Part shown: positions 1 to 5,692 of the stretch, piece by piece
Position numbering within the stretch: position 1 is the first letter of the stretch
How the letters are laid out: every line of letters starts with the position of its first letter
From: Olsenella_K sp036454645
Lineage (GTDB): Bacteria > Actinomycetota > Coriobacteriia > Coriobacteriales > Atopobiaceae
Direction of reading: 5' to 3'
NCBI GenBank assembly: GCA_036454645.1
Contig: JAZHSQ010000063.1
Location: 1-10,009 of the forward strand
Length of the DNA: 10,009 bases
The notes under the pieces: model-generated
What the model was told of the DNA's origin: nothing
The model's input: only the letters and a program-made list of their open reading frames with translations
Database searches by the model: none
Program-made: the position numbers and the translations under genes

Positions 1-646
1 TCTCAGCTTCCTCTTCAGGGCTAATATCGCCGTTTGTCACATAGAGTGCAGAGAGCTCCGCGTCAGAGAGGGGGAAGTCATCGACTTCCTTCACGTCGCC
101 CGGAACCAGCGATCCGATCTCAGCGTTGTCATGAACGTATCTTGCCGCCTCTACCGGCGAGTACGTCTCATTCCCATAGCGAATCGGCTTGTACTCATCA
201 CCAAGAGAGGCAAAGATCTTGCGCCTGACGTCGGCCAGGGAGGTGATGACAGCCTTTCTTTCCTGCTCGTCCTTGCGTGAGTCTTTCAGGTAGCCGCGGG
301 CGGTCTTCCGTGCCATCCTCTCGTTGATGTCTGTGACTGAACGGATCATGTCCGCCTGTGTGTCATCCACGCGAGAAACACACAATCCCCTGAGCTCTGG
401 CTCCATCTTCTCCTTCACCACGGATAGAGCCTTCTTCTTATAGCTCGTCACCAGGACGCTCTTCCCCTCCGACAGGAAGCTTCCCATGAGATTCGCTATC
501 GTGTAGGTCTTTCCCGTTCCCGGAGGACCTTGCACAAGAGCTGCATCATAGTCGTTGATACGCTTCGCGATTTCTAGCTGCTCGCGATTTGCCTGTCTTG
601 TGAGAAGTATCTCGTTCGATTCTCCTCCCACCTCCGCTAGACGTTC
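1..646 (-). CDS. Superfamily-1 (COG1112-type) helicase ATPase domain, partial and out of frame with its N-terminal part
   Basis: An open frame runs on the minus strand from just after an in-frame TGA (649-647) to the window edge, so the C-terminal part lies outside. It encodes a clear Walker A P-loop, GPPGTGKT, at 529-506, followed by TIANLMGSFLSEGKSVLVTS, the usual start of the AAA_11/SF1 helicase fold (DNA2/NAM7-like, COG1112). Just before the P-loop, the segment ILLTRQANREQLEIAKRIN matches the linker that precedes the P-loop in large members of this family. Further on, YSPVEAARYV and PLSDAELSALYVTN also fit the family. No good start codon exists: the only near candidate is GTG at 631-629, with CGGAG directly touching it and no spacing for ribosome binding. 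I therefore read it as the continuation of the 361-residue frame ending at 637, shifted by one base. The protein should be an ATP-dependent nucleic-acid translocase. A C-terminal nuclease domain is common in relatives but cannot be seen here. Family assignment is firm; biological role is inferred. Confidence 0.85.
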
Positions 647-1722
647 TCAATCGGCGTCTTATCCAAATGCTCGGGAATGGAGACCTCACCTCCACAGACT
701 ATACGCTGCAAATGTTCGGGTATCTCCACTCCAGCGTCGATTGCATCCAGGATGCTGGAGACTGCACGTTCGACTCCATCCGGCACCCGACGGATATAGA
801 AGGAATGCCGCATGTAGACGCTGAGAATCGACCCTCTATTGAAGGTCGGCCTCTCACAACCCTCCGAGAATGTACATGAGGAGTTGATTATATTTGCAAC
901 TCTCCGGAGGAAGTGAGGCGTTTCGGTGCGGTCCATTGGATGATAGTCACTGGACGCCACGTCTTTCTCCGCAATTCCGACCGCGTCTTCTTCGACGTCT
1001 GGCATTGTGCTCAGAAGGGAGCCGTTGATTTCTGACCTTGCGTCGTCGACGTCGTCGATGGTGATTACGTTCTCATCTTCGTCGAACTTGATGCGGACCC
1101 GTCTGGAAAGAATCGGATGATCGATGCTGCGCAGCGGGTCCGTAATATATCCGGTGCCGACCATAAGCTCAATCGTCTCCGACTCCCTTGCTAGGTCAGC
1201 CCTCTTTGCGTAGAGAACGTCAAACAGGTCCTTGATTGACTGGAGGTGATTCTGCCTATTCGCCCAGCCACGCCTGACCCGCAGCCATTTGTCACGTGCC
1301 GAAACACGTCGAGGATCATCGGAGAAGAATTCGATCGTCACCTTATCGCCATCGGAGGTAACCAGAGACCTCCCTGCAGGAGCCGATTCAATCTCCTCCA
1401 AGAATGAAGGCTCGTTTTTCGGGTTTTCCCATCCGCTCCTAAGCCAGCGCAGAAGGATGTCGTCAGGCGCGGGACAATTGCTCAAGGGAGGACTCTTGAC
1501 ATAGAGAAGCGGCCCATGCGAGACCCGCCAATCCTCATCAGGCTCGGTATCATCCCTGAAGCAGACCCGAAGGTACTCGGTATCGACGGGAAGGGTCTCA
1601 ACATCAAGGTGCCAAATCTCATCCTTGAGCATGCGAACGGGAGTTGAACGTTGCCTCGAGATCTCTCGCAAGAAGCGGAACAGTTGCTTGGTCTTTTCGA
1701 CCCCTATCACACTTGAACTCAT
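637..1722 (-). CDS. N-terminal domain of the large SF1 helicase-like protein (truncated by frameshift)
   Basis: This frame encodes 361 residues from ATG at 1722-1720. That start is preferred over an in-frame TTG at 1734 because GGAG (1732-1729) sits six bases before the ATG and overlaps the TTG. The beginning (TKQLFRFLREISRQRSTPVR, then an IWHLD segment, then SPPLSNCPAPDDILLRWL) resembles the non-catalytic N-terminus of large COG1112-type helicases, which often open with a leucine-rich helix, a 'W' strand and a proline-rich hinge before the ATPase. The middle (about residues 163-222, SIKDLFDVLYAKRADLARES to RRVRIKFDEDENVITIDD) also fits. It stops at TAG 639-637 after PIENV, exactly where relatives run into the P-loop domain, and the next frame supplies that domain. 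The original gene was thus probably one long reading frame. Base composition is markedly more AT-rich than in the genes at 2-10 kb. As a free-standing product it would be a domain without catalytic residues. Assignment rests on remembered family pattern, not on a search. Confidence 0.8.
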   Translation of the reverse strand: MSSSVIGVEKTKQLFRFLREISRQRSTPVRMLKDEIWHLDVETLPVDTEYLRVCFRDDTEPDEDWRVSHGPLLYVKSPPLSNCPAPDDILLRWLRSGWENPKNEPSFLEEIESAPAGRSLVTSDGDKVTIEFFSDDPRRVSARDKWLRVRRGWANRQNHLQSIKDLFDVLYAKRADLARESETIELMVGTGYITDPLRSIDHPILSRRVRIKFDEDENVITIDDVDDARSEINGSLLSTMPDVEEDAVGIAEKDVASSDYHPMDRTETPHFLRRVANIINSSCTFSEGCERPTFNRGSILSVYMRHSFYIRRVPDGVERAVSSILDAIDAGVEIPEHLQRIVCGGEVSIPEHLDKTPIENV

Positions 1723-1728
1723 CGGCAA

Positions 1729-1732
1729 CTCC
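1729..1732 (-). promoter_or_regulatory. Ribosome binding site deciding the helicase N-terminal start
   Basis: GGAG lies six bases before ATG 1722-1720. It overlaps the alternative TTG start at 1734-1732, so the ATG is the better start and the protein begins MSSSVIG. Confidence 0.6.
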
Positions 1733-1788
1733 AAATATCACGTCTCCCTGAAACGAAGACGCACTCGCATCAATCTATGTTTGAACTT

Positions 1789-1797
1789 CTTATAGCA
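1789..1797 (-). promoter_or_regulatory. Possible extended -10 promoter element of the helicase gene
   Basis: On the minus strand the sequence TGCTATAAG fits an extended -10 element (TGN followed by a TATAAT-like hexamer). It lies about 67 bases before the ATG at 1722, inside the AT-rich part of the gap. No good -35 hexamer is visible at 16-18 bases upstream, which is tolerable for an extended -10 promoter. A second AT-rich hexamer, TATACT, is present about 35 bases further upstream without a -35. The call is pattern-based only. Confidence 0.3.
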
Positions 1798-1917
1798 CGC
1801 AATGTACGAATCGAACATAAGTATATAGAGACATCGGGGAGTCGGGGACTACCACCGCTGTTGGGATGGATGTGCCCCTGGGCCTGCCGCCGGCCTTCCT
1901 AAGCCTGCCTCCTGCCC

Positions 1918-3654
1918 TCAGCCCTCCAGCAGGCCATTGTCGCCCAGGTAGTCCACGAACGCGTCGATGATTCTCCGCGTGCGGGCCTCGATGTCGGCCT
2001 CGTCGAAGTCGTCCCGTCCGCTGGCCATGCGACGCAGCTCGGCGTTGAGCGTGCCCTCGCGCCTCTTTCCCTTGCCGTCCTCGAAGCCCAGGTAGTACTT
2101 CTTCTTGTCCGCGAAGCGGTAGTCGGCAGCGCGGATGTTCACGCGCTTCTCGAGCAGGGCCTTGTTGCCCAAGGCCTCCAGGTTGGCGCGGTTGGCGAGC
2201 GGCTCCTCCTCGGCGCGGCGGCGCGCGTAGATGTGCTCCACCTCGAGCGTGGTGTCGGCCTCCCAGAGCGGCTGCTCCGGGTCGTGATAGGCCCACCAGG
2301 CGAGCATCGAGCGGGTGATCGCCCGCTGGTTGGTGAACTGGAACGTGCGGAAGCGGTCGGCAATCTCGTCCCTCGGGAAGAGGTGCCTGGAGAAGGTCAC
2401 GGGCTCGCCCCGCACGACGTTGACCATCTCGGGGAACATCGGCGTGCGCAGGGAGTTGACGCCCGGCCGCTCGATGGCGTATGCCCACACGAAGGCGCAG
2501 GTGAGGTCGAGCAGGCGCACGAGCTCCGCGTCGTCTACCGTACCGTCGCCCCGGTCGTTGGCGAGGAACCACACGCTCAGGAGGTAGGTCCACATGCCGT
2601 TGGGCGCGTACTGCATCACGGCCAGGCGACGCAGCGCCTCGTCGGAGAAGCCGTCGCGGGCGTCGACCCGCTGCCAGAAGCCCAGGAGGCGCTCCAGGTC
2701 GTCGAGCGAGGAGTCGTTGCGGAGGATCGCGTAGCCGTCCCTCGCGTAGAAGTCGCGCAGGCTCTGCGTTGTGGTGTCGACGATGCCGAGCTTGGCACGC
2801 CGGTAGTACATGTAGCGCGTGAAGAGCTCGTCCATGGGCGTCCCGCGCAGCGGCCGCAGAATCTCGTTGGCGCCCTCCTCGAGCTCCTTCCAGCGACAGC
2901 CGAACTCGGGCCGCCTGCCCTCGTCGGAGAAGTGCTTGTAGAACTGGCTCTTGAATATGTCGGCGTCGGAGAGCGGCAGGCCGCGGTCGTTGAGGGTGGA
3001 GAAGATGCGCAGCGCGGTGTCCTGGTTGTCGGCCTCGATGGGCAGCAGAATCACATTGTTGATGATGCGCGACGAGAAGAGCGCGATGTAGCTCGGCCAC
3101 TCCTGGGCAAGCCCCTCGATCCTCTTCTGGAAGAACGAGAAGTTCTTGGCGTAGCGGCTGGTCCACCTGGGGTCGACCTTGCCCTCGCGCAGGATGCGGA
3201 GGAACTCGTCCTTGTCGGAGTCTGATGCCACCTCCGAGTCGATCTTGAGCTCGTCGGTGTCTGGCTCGTCGTACTCGTCCGTCTTCCAGATGCAGGCTGC
3301 GATGCCGTCGTGCATGCGCCTCGACTGCTTGTCCTTCATGCGCGAGAACTTGTCGTAGAACGCGCGCAGCAGGAGCATGATCGTCGTGAGCCTCTGCTGG
3401 CCGTCGATGACCTCGTGCTGGTCGTCGTCGTTCTTGAAGGTGACGATGGGCCCCAGGAAGTACTCGTCCTTCTTGTTGAACTGGTCGCAGTCGTCGTTGG
3501 GGAAGGCGAACGAGAACAGGTCGTCCCACAGCGCCGCGCACTGGTCCTCCTCCCAGGCGTAGGGACGCTGGTAGTCGGGGATGAGGAAGTCCGCGTCCTT
3601 GTCGGCAAGCAGCGCGCGTATGGAGGTCGCTTCGACGGTGAGCTTCTGTGCCAT
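1918..3654 (-). CDS. DUF262 and DUF1524 domain protein (GmrSD-like putative nuclease)
   Basis: The product has 578 residues. Its N-terminal DUF262 (ParB/Srx-like nucleotide-binding fold) shows IPDYQRPYAW (25-34), DGQQRLTT (84-91) and the LNDRGLPLSDADIF block (221-234). The C-terminal DUF1524 region shows LEVEHIYAR (470-478), NLEALGNKALLEK (491-503) and a DKKKYY block (516-521); His474 with Asn491/Asn497 fits an HNH-type metal-dependent nuclease. In GmrSD type IV restriction enzymes the DUF262 part uses NTP and the DUF1524 part cuts modified DNA; SspE in phosphorothioate-based defence has the same two domains. This protein is likely a member of that broad anti-phage group, but its target is unknown. 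The start at 3654 (MAQKLTVEAT) is chosen because AAAGG lies seven bases upstream and the family begins here; the frame stays open to 4068 only as shadow of the neighbouring gene. It follows the solute-binding protein gene by 80 bases on the same strand and precedes a helicase gene. It has no signal peptide or membrane segment, so it should be cytoplasmic. Confidence 0.93.
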   Translation of the reverse strand: MAQKLTVEATSIRALLADKDADFLIPDYQRPYAWEEDQCAALWDDLFSFAFPNDDCDQFNKKDEYFLGPIVTFKNDDDQHEVIDGQQRLTTIMLLLRAFYDKFSRMKDKQSRRMHDGIAACIWKTDEYDEPDTDELKIDSEVASDSDKDEFLRILREGKVDPRWTSRYAKNFSFFQKRIEGLAQEWPSYIALFSSRIINNVILLPIEADNQDTALRIFSTLNDRGLPLSDADIFKSQFYKHFSDEGRRPEFGCRWKELEEGANEILRPLRGTPMDELFTRYMYYRRAKLGIVDTTTQSLRDFYARDGYAILRNDSSLDDLERLLGFWQRVDARDGFSDEALRRLAVMQYAPNGMWTYLLSVWFLANDRGDGTVDDAELVRLLDLTCAFVWAYAIERPGVNSLRTPMFPEMVNVVRGEPVTFSRHLFPRDEIADRFRTFQFTNQRAITRSMLAWWAYHDPEQPLWEADTTLEVEHIYARRRAEEEPLANRANLEALGNKALLEKRVNIRAADYRFADKKKYYLGFEDGKGKRREGTLNAELRRMASGRDDFDEADIEARTRRIIDAFVDYLGDNGLLEG

Positions 3655-3661
3655 GGGAGAG

Positions 3662-3666
3662 CCTTT
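3662..3666 (-). promoter_or_regulatory. Ribosome binding site deciding the DUF262 start
   Basis: AAAGG stands seven bases before ATG 3654-3652. It supports this start over upstream in-frame codons that overlap the solute-binding protein gene. Confidence 0.55.
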
Positions 3667-3673
3667 CGGGACG

Positions 3674-3720
3674 GCCTGCCGGTAGTCACGCCGAACATGA
3701 TACACGCACGTCCAGCAGGC
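3674..3720. repeat. Inverted repeat in the gap between solute-binding protein and DUF262 genes
   Basis: GCCTGCCGG (3674-3682) and CCAGCAGGC (3712-3720) are inverted copies with one mismatch, 29 bases apart. In the minus-strand transcript the mismatch becomes a U-G wobble, giving a continuous nine-pair stem with a 29-base loop between the stop of the transport gene and the ribosome binding site of the DUF262 gene. No U run follows, so it is not a typical terminator. It could be an mRNA processing or stability element, or chance in GC-rich DNA. Confidence 0.3.
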
Positions 3721-3734
3721 TCGCCCTCCCCTCC

Positions 3735-5381
3735 CTACTCGGCCGGGTAGTCCTCCTTCGTGGTGTCGACGTCCACGCCGCGCACGTGGTAGATGAGGTT
3801 TCCGACCTTCGCGTTCTCGACGTAGTCCTTCGCGACGAACTGGTGCTTGGGGTAGAAGAGCGGCAGCACCGCATAGTCCTGGCGCGTCACGACGTCGTCG
3901 ACCTCCTTGTACATGTCGGCGCGCGCCTCCTCGTCCGTCGACGCCCGGGCCGCCACGAGGAGCTCGTCCACGTGGGGGTTGTTGTAGAAGGACGAGTTCT
4001 TCTCCGCCGTGGAGCTCAGGAAGTACGTGTACATGTTGTTGTCGCCGTCGGCGTAGGCGGGGAACCACCCCAGGAGCGTCACCTGGAGGTTACCCGCCGC
4101 GCGGTCCTGCGCCCACACGCCGTTGTCGACCGTGTTGACCTCGCAGCTGACGCCCGCCTTGGACCAGAAGTCCTGGATGGCGACGGCGACGTTCTGGTCC
4201 TGCGACCTCACCTTGAGCGTGAGGGAGGGCGCGCCCTTCTCGCCCAGGATCCTCGCCGCCTCGTCCGGGTCGTAGGGGAAGACCGGCGCGTCCTTGTCGA
4301 AGCCCGGCTCCTGCGGCGTCAGAAAGCCGCTCGCCGGCGTGCCGGCGCCGGAGAGCACGGTCTGGACGAGCCCGTCGCGGTCGATCGCGAGGGAGAGCGC
4401 GCGACGGACGTCGGCGTCCTCGAGGCCCATCCCGTCGCTCAGGTTGAGCGCCACGAAGTAGGTGCCCAGCGTGTCGTAGGAGACGATTAGGTCCTTGACG
4501 TCGGGGTCCTTCTGGTAGGTCGCCAGCAGGGAGCCGTCCAGGTCGCACCAGTCGATGTCGCCGTTCTTGAAGGAGAGCATCTTGGTGTTGACGTCGTCGA
4601 AGTAGCGGTAGCGCACCTCATCCAGCGGGGGCCTGTCGCCGTGGTAGGAGTCGTTCCTCACGAGGACGACCTCGGTCGTGTCGTCGTTGCTCTCCATCTT
4701 GTAGGGGCCGGTGCCGACGCAGCTGGTGCCGGTGCCCCAGGAGCTGCCCTCCGCGGTGCAGGCGTCGCGCGGGAAGACCTGCGCGTAGGAGGAGCCGAGG
4801 TTGCGCGCGAAGCAGGCGTAGGGCTCCGTGAGGGTGAAGGTCAGGTGGGTGTCGTCCTCGACCGTGAGGCCGGAGAGCTCGGTCGCCGTGCCGGCGAGCA
4901 TCTCCTTGGCGCCCGCGATCATGTCGTAGAGGTAGGTGGACTTGGCGCCGGTGGCGGGCGTGAACATGCGCTCGAAGGTGAACTTGACGTCGTCCGCCGT
5001 GAGCGCGGAGCCGTCGTGGAAGGTGACGCCCTCCTTGAGCGTGCAGCGGTAGGTCACGCCGTCGGCCTCCGGCGCGGGGACCTCCGTGAAGAGGAGCGGC
5101 ACGAGCTCGTTCTCCTCCGTGAAGAGCAGGGGCGTCTCGAAGATCGTGTCGGAGATGGAGGAGGACTGGGAGCTCGTCGACTTCTGCATGTCGAGGCCCT
5201 GCTTGGAGTTTGCCTGCCCGAAGCGCAGGACCTTGCGCCTCTCGGCGGCGGCGCCGGACGCGCCCTGGCCGCAGCCGGCGAGCGCGCCGGTGGCGCCGAT
5301 CGCCGCCGCGCCTGCCGCCGCCGCGCCGGCCGAGGCCGTCCCCCGCACGAAGGCCCGCCTCGTCATGCACGAATCACCCAT
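3735..5381 (-). CDS. Peptide-type ABC transporter solute-binding lipoprotein (family 5)
   Basis: The product has 548 residues, normal for the DppA/OppA/NikA family (SBP_bac_5). The N-terminus carries a twin-arginine motif, TRRAFVRG (residues 7-14), an alanine/glycine-rich hydrophobic stretch and a lipobox LAGC with Cys37, so it is probably exported by Tat, lipid-modified and held on the outer face of the membrane. The family signature is clear at YRCTLKEGVTFHDGSALTAD (111-130) followed by DVKFTFERM. Later blocks such as TGPYKM, VRRALSLAIDRDGLV, and PYDPDEAARIL are also typical. Such proteins bind oligopeptides, dipeptides, nickel or related ligands and deliver them to a permease; the ligand cannot be told here. 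ATG 5381 is supported by AGGGGGAG five bases upstream; a second ATG at codon 6 would also keep the Tat motif. No permease or ATPase genes adjoin it: a hydrolase lies upstream and a DUF262 gene downstream. A GC-rich structured leader precedes it. Confidence 0.95.
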   Translation of the reverse strand: MGDSCMTRRAFVRGTASAGAAAAGAAAIGATGALAGCGQGASGAAAERRKVLRFGQANSKQGLDMQKSTSSQSSSISDTIFETPLLFTEENELVPLLFTEVPAPEADGVTYRCTLKEGVTFHDGSALTADDVKFTFERMFTPATGAKSTYLYDMIAGAKEMLAGTATELSGLTVEDDTHLTFTLTEPYACFARNLGSSYAQVFPRDACTAEGSSWGTGTSCVGTGPYKMESNDDTTEVVLVRNDSYHGDRPPLDEVRYRYFDDVNTKMLSFKNGDIDWCDLDGSLLATYQKDPDVKDLIVSYDTLGTYFVALNLSDGMGLEDADVRRALSLAIDRDGLVQTVLSGAGTPASGFLTPQEPGFDKDAPVFPYDPDEAARILGEKGAPSLTLKVRSQDQNVAVAIQDFWSKAGVSCEVNTVDNGVWAQDRAAGNLQVTLLGWFPAYADGDNNMYTYFLSSTAEKNSSFYNNPHVDELLVAARASTDEEARADMYKEVDDVVTRQDYAVLPLFYPKHQFVAKDYVENAKVGNLIYHVRGVDVDTTKEDYPAE

Positions 5382-5402
5382 CGTCGCTCCCCCTTTGTCT
5401 CT

Positions 5403-5416
5403 GGACGCGCGCGTCC
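5403..5416. repeat. Perfect 14-bp palindrome just before the solute-binding protein ribosome binding site
   Basis: GGACGCGCGCGTCC reads the same on both strands. It ends about eight bases before the purine-rich ribosome binding site (5394-5387). It could be an operator or could fold in the mRNA near the start. Confidence 0.4.
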
Positions 5417-5431
5417 TTGTCGCCTGCCTGC

Positions 5432-5501
5432 GGCCCCGGCCGCGGTGCCGGCCTCGTGGCTCGCCCGCGGCCGATCCTTCGGCCCCAGCCGCGGTCCCGG
5501 C
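5432..5501. repeat. Imperfect direct repeat pair in the leader (5432-5452 and 5481-5501)
   Basis: Two 21-bp copies, 49 bases apart start to start, differ at two positions. Both begin GGCCCC and end CCGGC, with a shared GCCGCGGT core. The second copy begins inside the hairpin at 5469-5484. They may be protein-binding sites or the result of local duplication. Confidence 0.45.
5469..5484. repeat. Hairpin GGCCGA / TCGGCC with four-base loop
   Basis: A perfect six-pair GC-rich stem (5469-5474 with 5479-5484) encloses a TCCT loop, AGGA on the transcribed strand. It lies within the presumed 5' leader of the solute-binding protein mRNA. No T run follows on the minus strand, so a simple terminator is unlikely. 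Confidence 0.4.
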
Positions 5502-5534
5502 TACTGGCCTTGTCCGGCCCCTGCCTCTGGGCCT

Positions 5535-5548
5535 TACTTAGGTAAGTA
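5535..5548. promoter_or_regulatory. Palindrome TACTTA-GG-TAAGTA, possible operator
   Basis: Two perfect six-base inverted arms with a two-base centre lie in an AT-rich island between GC-rich flanks, upstream of the solute-binding protein gene. The form is that of a dimeric regulator site. It is followed one base later by a second inverted repeat. Confidence 0.4.
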
Positions 5549-5549
5549 G

Positions 5550-5565
5550 AGTCTTAACGAAGACT
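5550..5565. promoter_or_regulatory. Inverted repeat AGTCTT-AACG-AAGACT, possible operator
   Basis: Perfect six-base arms surround a four-base centre, directly beside the palindrome at 5535-5548. The pair could be two regulator half-sites sets or a structured region around the promoter. The regulator is unknown. Confidence 0.35.
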
Positions 5566-5609
5566 GTTTCAGATTTGTGGCAGTTTGCGGAACATATGCG
5601 TGCGGTCGG

Positions 5610-5679
5610 GGCAGCTCGGGGCGCGGCCGGTGCGGCAGGGCAGCTCGGGGCGCGGCCGGGCGGCTCGGGGCGTGGCCGG
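5610..5679. repeat. Three GC-rich direct repeat units after the hydrolase gene
   Basis: A 21-bp unit starting GGCAGCTCGGGGCGCGGCC occurs identically at 5610-5630 and 5639-5659, and again with two changes at 5659-5679. The last copy ends 13 bases beyond the hydrolase stop codon. Unit spacing is 29 and 20 bases. It is a small tandem array, not CRISPR-like because spacers are absent or eight bases. Confidence 0.6.
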
Positions 5680-5692
5680 GGCTTGACGAGGG

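Larger units (their letters stand above)
1723..1917 (-). other. Intergenic gap between the DUF262 gene and the helicase gene
   Basis: These 195 bases hold no credible gene. The part next to the DUF262 stop is GC-rich; the part next to the helicase gene (about 1741-1835) is AT-rich and holds the likely promoter. The compositional step between the GC-rich left-to-right chromosome and the AT-richer helicase DNA falls here. I found no strong hairpin followed by a T run, so no terminator for the DUF262 gene is called. A short direct repeat TCGGGGA occurs twice around 1834-1849. Confidence 0.6.
5382..5692 (-). promoter_or_regulatory. 311-bp repeat-rich gap: leader and probable promoter region of the solute-binding protein gene
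   Basis: There is no convincing gene here; open frames are by-products of high GC. From the hydrolase side the gap holds three GC-rich direct repeat units (5610-5679), then an AT-richer block (about 5535-5605) with two adjacent palindromes, where the promoter most probably lies although I cannot name a good -35/-10 pair. It is followed by a GC-rich leader of roughly 150 bases with a pair of 21-bp direct repeats, a 6-bp stem hairpin and a 14-bp palindrome close to the ribosome binding site. The arrangement suggests regulated expression of the transport gene. No known riboswitch class was recognised. Confidence 0.45.

Noticed and set aside
34..228. Small plus-strand open frames at 34-228, 555-824, 667-879 and 1289-1504
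   Set aside because: They lie opposite the helicase frames, lack ribosome binding sites and recognisable domains, and are best explained as chance frames.
637..650. Programmed -1 ribosomal frameshift in the helicase gene
   Set aside because: The shift direction would fit, but no X XXY YYZ slippery heptamer and no obvious downstream pseudoknot are visible, so mutation or sequence error is more likely. Kept open in the findings, not called as recoding.
2233..3225. Plus-strand open frame of 330 codons
   Set aside because: Antisense to the DUF262 gene, whose motifs are complete on the other strand.
3655..4068. N-terminal extension of the DUF262 protein to position 4068
   Set aside because: The added residues are Arg/Gly-rich shadow of the solute-binding protein gene. 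The family begins at MAQKLTVEAT, and AAAGG stands at proper distance from that ATG.
5469..5484. Rho-independent terminator
   Set aside because: The stem is good, but no T run follows on either strand, and it lies in the leader of the next gene.
5610..5679. CRISPR array
   Set aside because: Only three units, no proper spacers (eight bases and minus one base), very GC-rich, and no cas genes nearby.
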